Shown: piece by piece, positions 52,353 to 61,768 of the stretch
How positions within the stretch are numbered: the stretch's first letter is position 1
How the letters are laid out: every line of letters starts with the position of its first letter
DNA from: CAZENU01 sp965222125
Lineage (GTDB): Bacteria; Chloroflexota; Dehalococcoidia; Lucifugimonadales; CAZENU01
Reading direction: 5' to 3'
Assembly (NCBI GenBank): GCA_965222125.1
Contig: CBDCTC010000001.1
Coordinates: 1 to 64,000 of the forward strand
Length of the DNA stretch: 64,000 nt
Program-made: the position numbers and the translations under genes
The notes under the pieces: model-generated
The model's input: only the letters and a program-made list of their open reading frames with translations
Databases searched by the model: none
Told to the model about the DNA's origin: nothing

Positions 52353-52640
52353 ACGGGCAAAATCGCGAATAGCGACCTGAGTTGTTATCGGCTCCGCGAA
52401 TAAGGCCTGTTGCGGGCCGTGGTTGTTTGCGATAACAGGCAAAACCGATAATAGCGGCCTGGGCTATTATCGCCTCCGCGAACAAGGATTGCTACGGGCT
52501 ACGCTTGTTTGCGATAATGGGCTGAAACGATAATAACGGTCTGGGCTATTATCACCTCCGCGAACAAGGGCTGCTACGGGCTGCGCTTGTTTTCGTGAAG
52601 GGGCTTCAACGATAATAACGGTCTGGGCTATTCTCATCGC
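52340..52640. repeat. 82-bp tandem repeat array with two hairpins per unit
   Basis: Exact 82-base spacing: units start at 52365, 52447 and 52529, with a fourth partial one at 52611-52640 and an incomplete one before 52365. Each unit holds a stem GATAATAG/CTATTATC (8 bp, in the 52447 unit) and a 10-bp stem CGCGAACAAG/CTTGTTTGCG (one G-T). Neighbouring units are about 75-88% identical. It ends right before the Fic start codon. It might be a binding-site array, an origin-like iteron set or a recombination hot spot. Confidence 0.8.
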
Positions 52641-52645
52641 CGCTA

Positions 52646-53818
52646 ATGAGAGACAACATGGTTTCCGCGTCTGAACGAGCACGCCAGCCTCACGGTCGTA
52701 TCGTGGACTGCCTCGGCGGCTACCGGGCCTATGTTCCGGCGCCGCTCCCGCCGCCGATGACGTGGAACGCCAGCCTCACCTTCGAGTTGTCATCCGCCGA
52801 CCGTGCCATCGGGAGGCTCGCGGGCGAAGGACGGCGTTTGCCCAATCCCCACCTGCTTATCCGGCCCTTCGTGCGCAAGGAGGCGGTGCAGTCCAGCCGG
52901 ATCGAGGGAACACAGGCGACCCTCGGGGAGCTGCTCGCCGACGAAGCCGGGGCCGCCGTCGAGCGAAGCCCCTCCGACCTGAGGGAGGTGGGCAACTACG
53001 TCGTCGCACTGGAGTACGGCCTGGGACGCCTGGAGTCGCTGCCCGCGTCGCTGCGCCTGGTGCGCGAAATGCACGACCTCCTGATGCGGGACGTTCGGGG
53101 CGACGCGGCCGCCCCCGGGGAGTTTCGGCGCAGCCAGAACTGGATCGGGTTTCCCGGGTCGACGCTGAGCCAGGCCACTTACGTCCCGCCGCCGCCGGCG
53201 GAGCTCATGGGCTGTCTGGACGCTTGGGAGCGGTTCCTGCATGACGAGACCCTGCCGCCGCTGGTGCACGCCGCGGTCACCCATTCCCAGTTCGAGGCGA
53301 TTCATCCGTTCCTCGACGGCAATGGGAGGATTGGACGCTTGCTCATCACGCTTCTGCTGGTCCAGCGGGACATCATCCCCTCGCCGCTGCTCTATCTCAG
53401 CTCCTACTTCGAGGCCACGCGTCAGGAGTACTACGCGCGCCTTCTCGGCGTCACGGAGCGAGGGGAATGGGAGGAGTGGCTGGCCTACTTCCTGAGAGGC
53501 GTCGCCCTGCAGGCCCGGGACGCCGTGGACAGGATACAGCGCATGGACGATCTGCTCTCTGACTGGAGACTGCGGCTGTCCACAGGTTCGTCTAGCGCGT
53601 CCGAAAGGGTGCTCGATCTGCTTGCCGAGAACCCCTTCTGCACGGTGCGCGGCCTGGCGGACCGGCTGGGTGTGGCGTTCACGACGGCCCAGCGCGCCAT
53701 CGGCCGCCTGGAGGAGGAGGGCTTCGTCGCACTCGTTGGGGAAGCGCGGCGCAATCGGGTATATTGCGCGCGAGCCATTCTCGACGTGCTGGAACAGCCT
53801 CTCCCCCGCGCGGGCTAG
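52646..53818 (+). CDS. Fic-domain AMP-transferase with winged-helix tail
   Basis: A 390-residue protein. The inhibitory helix (S/T)xxxE(G/N) is in the N-terminal part, SSRIEG at residues 83-88, as in class II Fic proteins. The Fic motif HPFLDGNGRIGR begins at His220. A C-terminal winged helix (residues 320-385, with VRGLADRLGVAFTTAQRAIG) follows. It probably transfers AMP to a protein and autoinhibits. The start is at 52646 or, with a better ribosome site (GAGAG), at 52658. The repeat array abuts the 5' end, so its expression may depend on it. No antitoxin is adjacent. Confidence 0.88.
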   Translation: MRDNMVSASERARQPHGRIVDCLGGYRAYVPAPLPPPMTWNASLTFELSSADRAIGRLAGEGRRLPNPHLLIRPFVRKEAVQSSRIEGTQATLGELLADEAGAAVERSPSDLREVGNYVVALEYGLGRLESLPASLRLVREMHDLLMRDVRGDAAAPGEFRRSQNWIGFPGSTLSQATYVPPPPAELMGCLDAWERFLHDETLPPLVHAAVTHSQFEAIHPFLDGNGRIGRLLITLLLVQRDIIPSPLLYLSSYFEATRQEYYARLLGVTERGEWEEWLAYFLRGVALQARDAVDRIQRMDDLLSDWRLRLSTGSSSASERVLDLLAENPFCTVRGLADRLGVAFTTAQRAIGRLEEEGFVALVGEARRNRVYCARAILDVLEQPLPRAG

Positions 53819-53832
53819 AGCTTCGGTGAGCT

Positions 53833-54924
53833 ATGACTGAATCAGACAGAGTAGAGCCGTTCTCCACGTTCGTGGTGGGGAGCCTGCCCAGGCCGGTCTG
53901 GGTGCGGGAGCTGATCCTGGACCGCAAAGCCGGCCGCATCGGCGAGGCGTCCGCCGACCGGTTGCTCGACGCGGCAATTCCGACGGCCGTCCGCCTGCAG
54001 GAGCGCGCCGGCCTCGACTACCTGTCGGACGGCGAGTGGCGGCGCGAGAGCTACACGAGGGTGATGTCTGAGGCGGTCGATGGCTTCCGGAACGACCTGA
54101 TCCCGGTTGGCGACCCCGCGCCGCCGGACATGGCGTACCCGGCCGTCGTTTCCGAGCTGCGGCGCAGGCGCTCGCTTGCCGCGGGCGAGGTGTCGTTTTT
54201 GCGCGGGCAGACCGACTCGAAGATAATAGTCGCGCTGCCCTCCCCGTACATCATCGGATGGCGCATGTGGAGCGCGGAGCACTCGCCCCCGGCCTACCCG
54301 ACGCGGGAGGAGTTCATGGCGGCCTGCACCGAGATCATCCGCGAAGAGGTGCGGGAGCTGTCCGAGATGGGCGTCGACGCGGTCCAGATCGACGACCCCG
54401 ACATGGCGATGCTGGTCGACCCGTCGTACCGGGAGCGGATGGGCATCACCGACGTCGACCGCGAGATCGAGCTGTCGATTCGGTGCGTCAACGGGGCGGC
54501 GGCCGACGCGGGCGATACCCTGGTCAGCGTCCACTTCTGTCACTCGCACTTCGACCGGCGCCACACGACCACCGGCCCCTACGACCTGATAATGGAGGCC
54601 CTGGGCGAGATGGACGTCGACCGGCTCGCGATGGAGTTCGCCACTCCCGACGCGGGCGGCATCGACTCGCTGCGGCGGTTCCCGTCGGACAAGACGCTGG
54701 GGCTGGGTGTCGTCGACCACACCGACCGCCACGTGGAGACGCCGGAGGAGATCGTCGAGCAGGCCTCGCGGGCGATGGAGCACGTGCCGGCCGAGCGGCT
54801 GACGCTCAACCCGGACTGCGGGTTCTCGCCCTCCAGCCTGAACCCGACCGATATCGACGAGGCCTATCTGAAGCTGAAGGCGCTGTGCGCCGGAGCGCGC
54901 ATGCTGCGCGAGCGACACGGGTAA
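53833..54924 (+). CDS. MetE C-terminal-like (cobalamin-independent methionine synthase family) protein
   Basis: A 363-residue single-domain protein. TFVVGSLPRPVWVRELILDRK and ERAGLDYLSDGEWRRESYTRV match MetE C-terminal-like proteins. Likely zinc ligands are the His and Cys in SVHFCHSHFDRRHTT, a Glu and the late Cys in LNPDCGFSPSSLN. It lacks the MetE N-terminal domain; many such stand-alone proteins are methyltransferases of other substrates. It lies 14 bases after the Fic gene. Confidence 0.82.
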   Translation: MTESDRVEPFSTFVVGSLPRPVWVRELILDRKAGRIGEASADRLLDAAIPTAVRLQERAGLDYLSDGEWRRESYTRVMSEAVDGFRNDLIPVGDPAPPDMAYPAVVSELRRRRSLAAGEVSFLRGQTDSKIIVALPSPYIIGWRMWSAEHSPPAYPTREEFMAACTEIIREEVRELSEMGVDAVQIDDPDMAMLVDPSYRERMGITDVDREIELSIRCVNGAAADAGDTLVSVHFCHSHFDRRHTTTGPYDLIMEALGEMDVDRLAMEFATPDAGGIDSLRRFPSDKTLGLGVVDHTDRHVETPEEIVEQASRAMEHVPAERLTLNPDCGFSPSSLNPTDIDEAYLKLKALCAGARMLRERHG

Positions 54925-55002
54925 CGGGCGCGTAGAGAATTCCGTTAAACTCAGAGTAGGATCTATGACGTTGGTGGGCAATAGGGCAAGAACCTAAGCT
55001 TA

Positions 55003-55356
55003 TTGGGAGGTTACAATCTGGTTGTGGGAGACGTGTCGTTTCGTCTGGTCGCCCAATGCCGAAAGTGTCGAGTCAACGTAGCCGCCAAGGTGACGGATGA
55101 ACGGGTCGAGGAAGTATGGTGCCCTTCCTGTGACGTTAAAGTCAGTGGGGATCGGTATCGGCAGCTACGGAAAGCGTATGGGCAGTATCTTGCCCTACGG
55201 GTTGCTGATGAGATGGTAGATGAGGCAGTACGTAAGCCGTTCCGCGAAATGGCTAGAGCGTCGCCCATGATGACATATCACGAGGGTGATCGAGAACACA
55301 GGCTCGAACCCCAAGGGGACCTTATCTTCGTCGAGGAAGAAGTGGACGGCAATTAA
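55003..55356 (+). CDS. Zinc-ribbon hypothetical protein, 117 aa
   Basis: Two CxxC pairs (QCRKCRVN and WCPSCDVK) make a zinc ribbon, followed by a helical acidic part. The start is TTG at 55003 or GTG at 55024. Its TAA stop at 55354-55356 is duplicated on the other side of the following IS element, so that element landed at the stop. Function unknown. Confidence 0.55.
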   Translation: MGGYNLVVGDVSFRLVAQCRKCRVNVAAKVTDERVEEVWCPSCDVKVSGDRYRQLRKAYGQYLALRVADEMVDEAVRKPFREMARASPMMTYHEGDREHRLEPQGDLIFVEEEVDGN

Positions 55357-57082
55357 GCCCGAATCCACCGATGGACATGGATGGACGGCGTGAGGACAGT
55401 GGAAGAGGAGTGAGGGAGTTACAGGGGCGATGATCCGGGCTCGAATTCGGGTAGACGGGAGGTTGGCGGGGGGTCTGCAGGCGCTTTTGGGGGCGCCAAT
55501 GGCGGTCTGCGATGGGCGCTGTGGGACAAGATGAGGACAGAGGACGCGGCAAGAGGCGCTCGCGGACCAGGGTGGCGCGAGTTGGCGGGGACGTTCAGTT
55601 GGCCTGATGGCGGGTCAGTGGCAAACGGGCGCCGTCAGGTCGGGAGTGGAATGGCTCGCAATCGAGCCAGGGCGCGAGTGAACTGGGTTTCCCAGGGCCA
55701 GCCCTGTGGCAGATGCAAAGTGAGGCGGCGGGCCGAGCGGGTGAGCCGTCCGGCCAGGGAGAAGAAGCGCCGCCGGAGGGTCCTGGTGGTCACCACCCCC
55801 TCGCCCAGACCGATGCGGGCTGTCCAGCGGGCCAGGTTGTGGGCCATCACCTGGACCGCCAGCCAGGCGGCGTTGGCGGCGAAGCGGCCCGAGGGGAGAT
55901 GGTTGAGTCCGACGCCGTACTTCAGGTCTCGGATGGCATTCTCGATCTCGGCGTGGCGGCGGTGGTCGGCCTCCAGTTCCAGGGTCTCCCCGTCCCGGTC
56001 GGTGATGAAGCCGTGATAGCTGTAGGTGGCGAAGAGGGCCAGTTGGGAACCGGGCGTGGGCTTCACCCGCCGCACGATGAGCCGTACCGGCGCGGCGTCG
56101 GGCTCACCCTGGAAGGGGGTGTAGGTGATCTCGGCCACATCGGCGGCGCCGTCCATCCAGTATGGGATGGGCGTCCAGTCCGCCTCGGGTATGGCCTCGA
56201 TCAGGTTCCGCAGGCTTTTGTGCTGCCGGATGGTGATGGAGAAGCGCACGTCCAGCTTGCGGCAGACGACGACCAGGGCGTGGGTGTAGAAGCCGCTGTC
56301 GGCCCGCACCGTGAGTTGTCCCCTGGCCCCGCCGTAGCGCACCCGCCCCACCGTTTCCCGCAGGAAGTGGGCGGCGCCGCGGGCGGTGTTGGCGCGGCCC
56401 TCACGCAGCCGGGCCATCAGCACGTCGCCGGTTCCGGCGGCAATGGCCAGCAGCGGGTGATAGCCCCGCTTGCCGGTATAGCCGTGGTGGCGGGCGCCCT
56501 CCTTGGCCAGTCCGTAGGTCTCGCAGATCGTCGAATCAAGGTCGATGGTGAACGGTGCGTCGCTGGGTCCGGCCCCAGCCGCCCAGGCCTGGGCCAGCAG
56601 CTCCCGGCTCACCCGGTCCAGTTGGCGGACATGGCCCCACCGGAAACTGCGCAGGAAGGTGCCCAGGGTGGAGGGCGCCTTGACCGTGCCGCCCAGGGTG
56701 CGGGCTGTCCCCCCGGTGCGCAACACATCGGCGTCGTCAATACAGTCGCCGCCAGCCAGCGCAGACGCAACCAGGGTCATCATCTTGTCGCCCGTGTTGG
56801 CCCGGCCCGGCGCATTGCCCAGGTCGAGGCACTGCTGGACGAGTTGGGGCAGGCCGAGGCGCAGGGCGAGGGTGGCCGGAAGGAGCAGCCCGGCATTGGC
56901 CACCAGGCGGTGGTCGTCGAAGGCGATACGGATGCGGTCGGGGTGGTGGCGTGGTAGCATCTATTGGGTGCTCCTTTTCTGGGGTGGGTTTCGTGTTTCA
57001 AAACCATTATCCCAGATTCATGGGGGCACCCTCTCGCTTCTTCAAGGGCTGTCCCCAAGGCCCTCCTTCGGTGGATTCGGGC
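55357..57082 (-). mobile_element. IS1380-family insertion sequence, 1726 bp
   Basis: Perfect 15-bp terminal inverted repeats at 55357-55371 and 57068-57082. Flanks share TAA (55354-55356, 57083-57085), which fits a 3-bp duplication, though IS1380 members usually make 4 bp, so the exact edge may be one base off. One full transposase inside. 55372-55634 is element sequence without a gene. Confidence 0.85.
55635..56960 (-). CDS. IS1380-family transposase
   Basis: A 441-residue DDE transposase, intact. It reads MLPRHHPDRIRIAFDDHRLV, then TIDLDSTICETYGLAKEGA (first Asp), VRADSGFYTHALV (second Asp), and HAEIENAIRDLKYGVGLNHLPSGRFAAN-type end (Glu). The final part is basic. The element looks capable of transposition. 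Confidence 0.92.
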   Translation of the reverse strand: MLPRHHPDRIRIAFDDHRLVANAGLLLPATLALRLGLPQLVQQCLDLGNAPGRANTGDKMMTLVASALAGGDCIDDADVLRTGGTARTLGGTVKAPSTLGTFLRSFRWGHVRQLDRVSRELLAQAWAAGAGPSDAPFTIDLDSTICETYGLAKEGARHHGYTGKRGYHPLLAIAAGTGDVLMARLREGRANTARGAAHFLRETVGRVRYGGARGQLTVRADSGFYTHALVVVCRKLDVRFSITIRQHKSLRNLIEAIPEADWTPIPYWMDGAADVAEITYTPFQGEPDAAPVRLIVRRVKPTPGSQLALFATYSYHGFITDRDGETLELEADHRRHAEIENAIRDLKYGVGLNHLPSGRFAANAAWLAVQVMAHNLARWTARIGLGEGVVTTRTLRRRFFSLAGRLTRSARRLTLHLPQGWPWETQFTRALARLRAIPLPT

Positions 57083-57162
57083 TAACGTGGCCATGTCCAA
57101 ATGCCTTGACGCCCTATCTCCCTTTGGTGATACGGTAAGGCTATTCCAATAAGGAGGCAGTC

Positions 57163-57696
57163 ATGCAAGCGACAAAAGTCATCGGCCTACTAACTGCGGT
57201 ATTCATGGCGACGTTCCTCTTTGGAGGGTTGGTGTACGCCGAGCCCCCTGTCGGTGGGGAACCGCAGGGAGATGACCAGGGCGAGATCGCGCCGGTCGTA
57301 CCGGAGGGTAATGACGACGTGGCCGCGGACGAGTCGTCATGGTCGTGTTATGCGAAGATCGATAATCCTCACTACTCGGGACACGCTGCGAACCGTGGTG
57401 AGGACAAGGTCAACGTGGTCGGCCGGGTCAATTGCACGGAGATAATGTCTCTCATTCAGATGAGGGTGACGCTCCACACAAAGACGTGTGTCCTCAAGAT
57501 TTTCTGCACGACGGAGCAGGTCGCGGATTCCACTTGGATTCGTCACTTTGCGACGAACCGGATGACGATGAACGCGGATACTCTGTGTGTGGAGAACAGG
57601 TACTTTGGCCGGATGAGCGTCTACGTGGCCGGCTACGATGGGGCTGTCGGCGAGAAAGCATTTATCTCGAATACAGTCCAAGTGACCTGTGGCTAG
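57163..57696 (+). CDS. Secreted Cys-containing protein of unknown family
   Basis: A 177-residue protein. An N-terminal signal peptide (VIGLLTAVFMATFLFGGLVYA) is followed by an acidic Pro/Gly linker and then a small domain with five or six Cys residues that may form disulfides. It starts behind GGAGG at good spacing. The stop overlaps the next GTG (GTGGCTAG), so a zinc-ribbon ORF is co-translated. It lies between two IS elements; I do not recognise it. Confidence 0.6.
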   Translation: MQATKVIGLLTAVFMATFLFGGLVYAEPPVGGEPQGDDQGEIAPVVPEGNDDVAADESSWSCYAKIDNPHYSGHAANRGEDKVNVVGRVNCTEIMSLIQMRVTLHTKTCVLKIFCTTEQVADSTWIRHFATNRMTMNADTLCVENRYFGRMSVYVAGYDGAVGEKAFISNTVQVTCG

Positions 57697-57856
57697 GGAC
57701 GAAATCTGTCCTCGGTGCGGGGTGGTGGTGACCGGTCGAGGCGGGACGATCTCACCAGGTATGCGTCAGCGTGACTTTGTTGAGTGCGGAAGTTGTGGTT
57801 GGCGCAGGTACACGGAGTGGTGGTGGGAGCGTTTGTTCAGGCGGTTAGGTTTTTAG
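57689..57856 (+). CDS. Small zinc-ribbon protein, 55 aa
   Basis: GTG at 57689 overlaps the TAG of the secreted protein. It reads ARDEICPRCGVVVTGRGG and later VECGSCGWRRY, a two-knuckle CxxC ribbon, ending with an amphipathic Trp/Arg tail. Too short to judge further, but the overlap and the four Cys support it. Confidence 0.5.
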   Translation: MARDEICPRCGVVVTGRGGTISPGMRQRDFVECGSCGWRRYTEWWWERLFRRLGF

Positions 57857-57894
57857 TATAAGCCTCGACGAAACCCCCGCTCACATGGCCAAAA

Positions 57895-59780
57895 CCCCCA
57901 CCTGACATTGTTGGGAGCTGCTTGGTGTGCTTTCAGGGGGTGTCCGGATGTCGACTTGGGGTGACGCATGACATGATCGGCATCGGACAGGGTCTCGGGT
58001 GCCGTCTTTGAGGGTATCGGCAGCGGTTCGCTGCCAATTGTGGCTGTTGTCAGGCCGAAGAAGGCATGGCCCAGCCTGGCAACTCGGCAGAGTCGCCTAC
58101 AAACCGATGCTCCAGGCAGGGTCGCCTATGCCCGATACGGCTCGGCAGCCAGCGCCAATATCCTCTGCCGCGCCCTGAGCAGCAACTCGTATGAGGGATG
58201 GCCACGGGCAAGACGGATGATCAACCTCCTGGCGTGACGCACCACACGGCCCGGTAGGGCGATCAGGGCGAAACGCACCGCCTTGAGACGCTTGCCCACC
58301 CACTGTCCGCCCAACACCAGCCGCTTCATGGCAGAGTTCAAAGCCTGCCCCGTAGCCCCATACGGGGTTGAAGGCCAACACTGCTATCGCCCACCATGCT
58401 GCGTTGGCTCCGAACAGCCCCGACGGAAGCCTGCCCCCGGCAAGGTCACTCTTGAGGACGCCGTGGACCTCCTCGCCCTTGCCACATCTCTGCCTCGACC
58501 ACCAGATCAACTCATCTCCCGCAATGCTCCGGTTGGTCACCACTCCGAAGACCTTGTACCAGCCTCTGTTGGACAACTCCATCGCGGGGAACGGAAGCTC
58601 CATCTGCCCCTCCATTCCCGGCAGAGGCTGTTCGATCAACCGCTCCCTGGTAGCTATGAACCGATACTCAGGGCTGTTCTTGGAGTGCCCTATCCAGTTG
58701 GGCACGAAGTTCACATCAGCCCACTGCTGACCCGTGTCCACACGATGCTCCCCAACCTTGCGGTACAGCGTCTGCCAGTCTTGCTCGGCGACCTCGGACA
58801 CCGCACGGCGGAACTCCGTCGTCACGTCGACCCCAACCGCGAACTCAATCACCCCGAACCGCTCGTCTCTGCCCTCCGCGCAGTACCGCAGCAACTCCCG
58901 CTGGTACCCCGCCGTATCCGACCTCAGCATCACCTTCTCCACCCCCGCAGGCAGACGGCCCAGCCCTTCAATCAACACTCGTAACTGCTGATGGCCCGCC
59001 GGTACATTGCCGTCCCGAAACTCCGAATGCACAATCTGGTCGGCCTCTGCCCAGTAGGTGGTCAGCGGCTGGTAGGCCCTGTACTTGTTGTAGCTGTGGA
59101 GCGCCTCCTGCTTGTGTGTCTCCACCAGACAGGCGTCCATGTCCAGTGTGGCCTCTCTCTGAGGCGAACGGCTCTGCACGAAGCCCACCAGGTCGGCGTT
59201 CACCTTCCCCAGACCCTCCATAGCTCCGTTGGGAGCAGGTATGAATGCTCTGTGAGCTTGCCGCATCGCCTCCTCGCCCGCGTCATGGAACCTCTCCAGA
59301 TACCGGAACACCGCAGACTCCGACGGCACGCTCCGACGACGCTCGACTCGCCATCTCGCCTTCAGCGCCCTGCGCTCCCTACTACCCATCCCCCAGGTCT
59401 CGGCATGGCGAAGTACCCTGCACAAACCTGCGTCCTTCTCAAGGAGATCAAGGTCGGACACCGACTCGCCGCCTGCCAAGTTCAGCAGTATCAGCGACGT
59501 GATTATCTGGCTGTCCGTCCAGCCCTGACCACACTCCCGCAGTCTCACGTGGCGTTCCACCGACGACCTCAAACCCGCTGCTTGCATCAACTCCAGGTAC
59601 GTCATCAGCCCGGACAGTCCCGTCATACCTGTCGAGCCCTTCTCCTGCTCGTACTGGAATGCCAGTAAGCCTTGCTTCATAATAGATGCACCTCGTTGGT
59701 GATCGGTTCGTTTGCTCAACAACCATCTTAGCCCGCATCGCGTCGGGCTCCAACGAGGTCTTCCTCTTATCTAGGTGGGG
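57895..59780 (-). mobile_element. Second-type IS1380-like element inserted next to an IS1380 remnant
   Basis: Ends share CCCCACCT in inverted order (57896-57903 and 59773-59780). It interrupts the remnant IS1380 copy at 59789-60263, whose C-terminal half is absent, so a deletion accompanied or followed the event. The terminal repeat is short, so edges are approximate. Confidence 0.6.
58126..59680 (-). pseudogene. IS1380-like transposase (other subgroup), frameshifted near the 3' end
   Basis: From ATG 59680: KQGLLAFQYEQEKGSTGMTG, TLDMDACLVETHKQEAL (Asp), VMLRSDTAGYQRELL (Asp), and ANAAWWAIAVLAFN. Near 58340 the frame must shift to read NSAMKRLVLGGQWVGKRLKA and RVVRHARRLIIRLARGHP before the stop at 58126. 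About 510 residues if rejoined. It is a different subgroup from the neighbouring IS1380 element. Confidence 0.82.
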
Positions 59781-59788
59781 AATCTGGG

Positions 59789-60140
59789 TCACCCGGTCCA
59801 GTTGACGGACGTGGCCCCAGCGAAAACTGCGCAGGAAGGTGCCCAGGGTGGATGGCGCCTTGATCGTGCCGCCCAGGATGCGGGCCGTCCCCCCGGCGCG
59901 CAGCGCATCGGCGTCGTCGATGCAGTCGCCGCCCGCCAGCGCGGAAGCGACCAGCGTCAGTATCTTGTCCCCCGTGTTGGCCCGCCCCGGCGCGACGCCC
60001 AGGTTGAGGTGATGGTCGACGAGTTCCCGCAGGCCCAGGTGCTGGGCGAGGGTGGCCGGAAGGAGCAGCCCGGCATTGGCCACCAGGCGGTGGTCGTCGA
60101 AAGAGACACGGATGCGGTCGGGGTGGTGGCGTGGTAGCAT
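59789..60140 (-). pseudogene. IS1380 transposase, N-terminal remnant
   Basis: About 117 residues nearly identical to the start of the intact copy (LPRHHPDRIRVSFDDHRLV, then GHVRQLDRVT), cut at 59789. The upstream right-end noncoding part (60141-60263) also matches the intact copy, including TTCGGTGGATTCGGG. Confidence 0.85.
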
Positions 60141-60263
60141 CTATTGGGTGCTCCTTGTTCTGGGGTCGGTTTGCTGTTACAAAACCATTATCCCAGATTC
60201 ATGGGGGCACCCTCTCGCTTCTTCAAGGGCTGTCCCCAAGGCCCTCCTTCGGTGGATTCGGGG

Positions 60264-60650
60264 TAAACAAGCGCGACGGTCTGCCTGACGTCTGGTCCCG
60301 CTGTTGACGCTGCGGGAAAGAGGTCACGAGATACAGACTTTGGACGCAGTCGGGCGTGAGAATAGGCTTTCGGGCCAGCCCAGGCCGAGTAAATCGGGTC
60401 CGGCTGGTCGGCAGCATATCCCATCACAACGAAGGACTTACCGTTCTACGTTGGCCGTGCCGACCTGCTCACCGTTCAGTCGTCATGGCTGATGCGGTCG
60501 TTGTTGCGCAACCCCATGGTCGGATTCAACAGCGTCGTGGCGATCTTGGTCCTCACCAGGCGGCTGTCGCGGTCTACCGATAGCGCGACGCCCACAAGCT
60601 CAACGTGAGTTGGAGCGAACCTAGCCAGGAAGACGGAATTCGTCTATGTA
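60264..60650. other. Gene-poor stretch with a possible coding remnant
   Basis: No intact gene. On the minus strand, 60644-60483 reads NSVFLARFAPTHVELVGVAL, SVDRDSRLVRTKIATTLLNP and GLRNNDRISHDD*, which lacks the Arg/Ser/Pro bias of shadow frames and may be the tail of a lost gene. It is not identified. Confidence 0.35.
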
Positions 60651-60821
60651 GAGGCCGTCTCAGAAGTCAATCGCCGCCCAAAACCGTCCTCTGGGGATTC
60701 CTGCTGTCGTGGGACTGATGAGACTTTAGGCCGTATTACGCACCAATACATCGTATCAACGTCTGCAATCGTCATACCGGTCTTGGCGTAAATCAAGGAT
60801 GGTGATTTATGAGACAGGCTC
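60651..60821. mobile_element. 171-bp MITE-like element
   Basis: Imperfect inverted repeats: GAGGCCGTCTCAGAAGTCAA at 60651-60670 and, reversed, GAGCCTGTCTCATAAATCAC at 60802-60821 (15 of 20 match). TGTA is duplicated at 60647-60650 and 60822-60825. No coding sequence inside, so it is non-autonomous. Confidence 0.7.
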
Positions 60822-60874
60822 TGTACCGAACATTTCAGTTGACGGCCATGGGGCCCTTCGCTACCATCGCGGCG

Positions 60875-60906
60875 GATGACATACCATAGAGATGACATAC
60901 CATAGA
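60875..60906 (+). repeat. 16-bp tandem duplication
   Basis: The 16 bases at 60875-60890 (GATGACATACCATAGA) are repeated exactly at 60891-60906, right before the next gene. The first copy holds an alternative ATG. Confidence 0.8.
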
Positions 60907-60921
60907 GAGGAGTTGAAGGCG

Positions 60922-61497
60922 ATGAAATACAGCTTCGACGTAGGGCCGGAGGGATGGTGCTCCTACGATTACCACGGCTGCGTACGTGCGGGCCGAAACA
61001 TCTTCATTCTCGCTGTATGGCAGCGTAGCGGCGGAGTCGACGACGGCGGATACATATGGAGCGACGAGCACGGCTGGAGCGCCGACACGCCCGAGAACCC
61101 TATATCGGTGTTCCCATTCACCCTCAAGAGAAACTGGATCGGCGGCGGCCCCATAGACCTTCGAAACGCGGAGGTATCCGTCTACCTGCGCGGCGATGGC
61201 CTGCAGTTGCACGGCGGACAGTGCTACTTCCATATACTGAGCAACGGAACGAGCTGGCACTACAACAGCCATCCTCTGGAGATCGGCGACGGCAGATGGC
61301 CATCGCGGCCCAACAGGTTCATTCTCAAAGACGACGAGTCCCTCTGGCATCGGGCCTGGGCCTCGGACCCGTCAAAGGCCCGCGGCGTAGGCGAGGTGCT
61401 CGCGGAGTGCACCAGCTTCGCCGTTAAGCTCGCGGGATTCACGTCCGTGCCCTCCGGCAAGATCGCGATGGACGAGCTTGAGATCAAGCTGGCGTAG
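60922..61497 (+). CDS. Beta-sandwich hypothetical protein
   Basis: A 191-residue protein from the ATG at 60922 (GAGGAG upstream). It has regular beta strands with aromatic and Gly-rich turns (MKYSFDVGPEGWCSYDYHGC, VSVYLRGDGLQLHGGQCYFH, ILSNGTSWHYNSH) and ends KIAMDELEIKLA. It resembles carbohydrate-binding jelly-roll modules but has no signal peptide. An in-frame ATG at 60892 is within the tandem duplication. Unknown function. Confidence 0.6.
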   Translation: MKYSFDVGPEGWCSYDYHGCVRAGRNIFILAVWQRSGGVDDGGYIWSDEHGWSADTPENPISVFPFTLKRNWIGGGPIDLRNAEVSVYLRGDGLQLHGGQCYFHILSNGTSWHYNSHPLEIGDGRWPSRPNRFILKDDESLWHRAWASDPSKARGVGEVLAECTSFAVKLAGFTSVPSGKIAMDELEIKLA

Positions 61498-61768
61498 CTT
61501 CTCCTCTGCGAACCGCGGAGCGACGAGGTTGCCTGCAGGTCATTCAGCCACCCCATAGGCATTGCAGGCTGCGACCTTCGTCGGTGCCGTGTTGTTCGGA
61601 CGGCCCGTAGGATGGCCACGGCCGATCAGGAAGGTGTCACCGGCGTGGCCCGGTTTGGACAGAGAAGCGGGAGCAGGCGATTCTGTCATCACCGCCCCTT
61701 ACGAGTTGGAAGTTGGCGACGCCCGCACCGGTGCGCGATGTCCGCGCGGGAGGATGGGAAATAAGCAG

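Noticed and set aside
52340..52640. 82-bp repeats as CRISPR array
   Set aside because: Whole 82-bp units repeat without unique spacers, and no cas genes are near.
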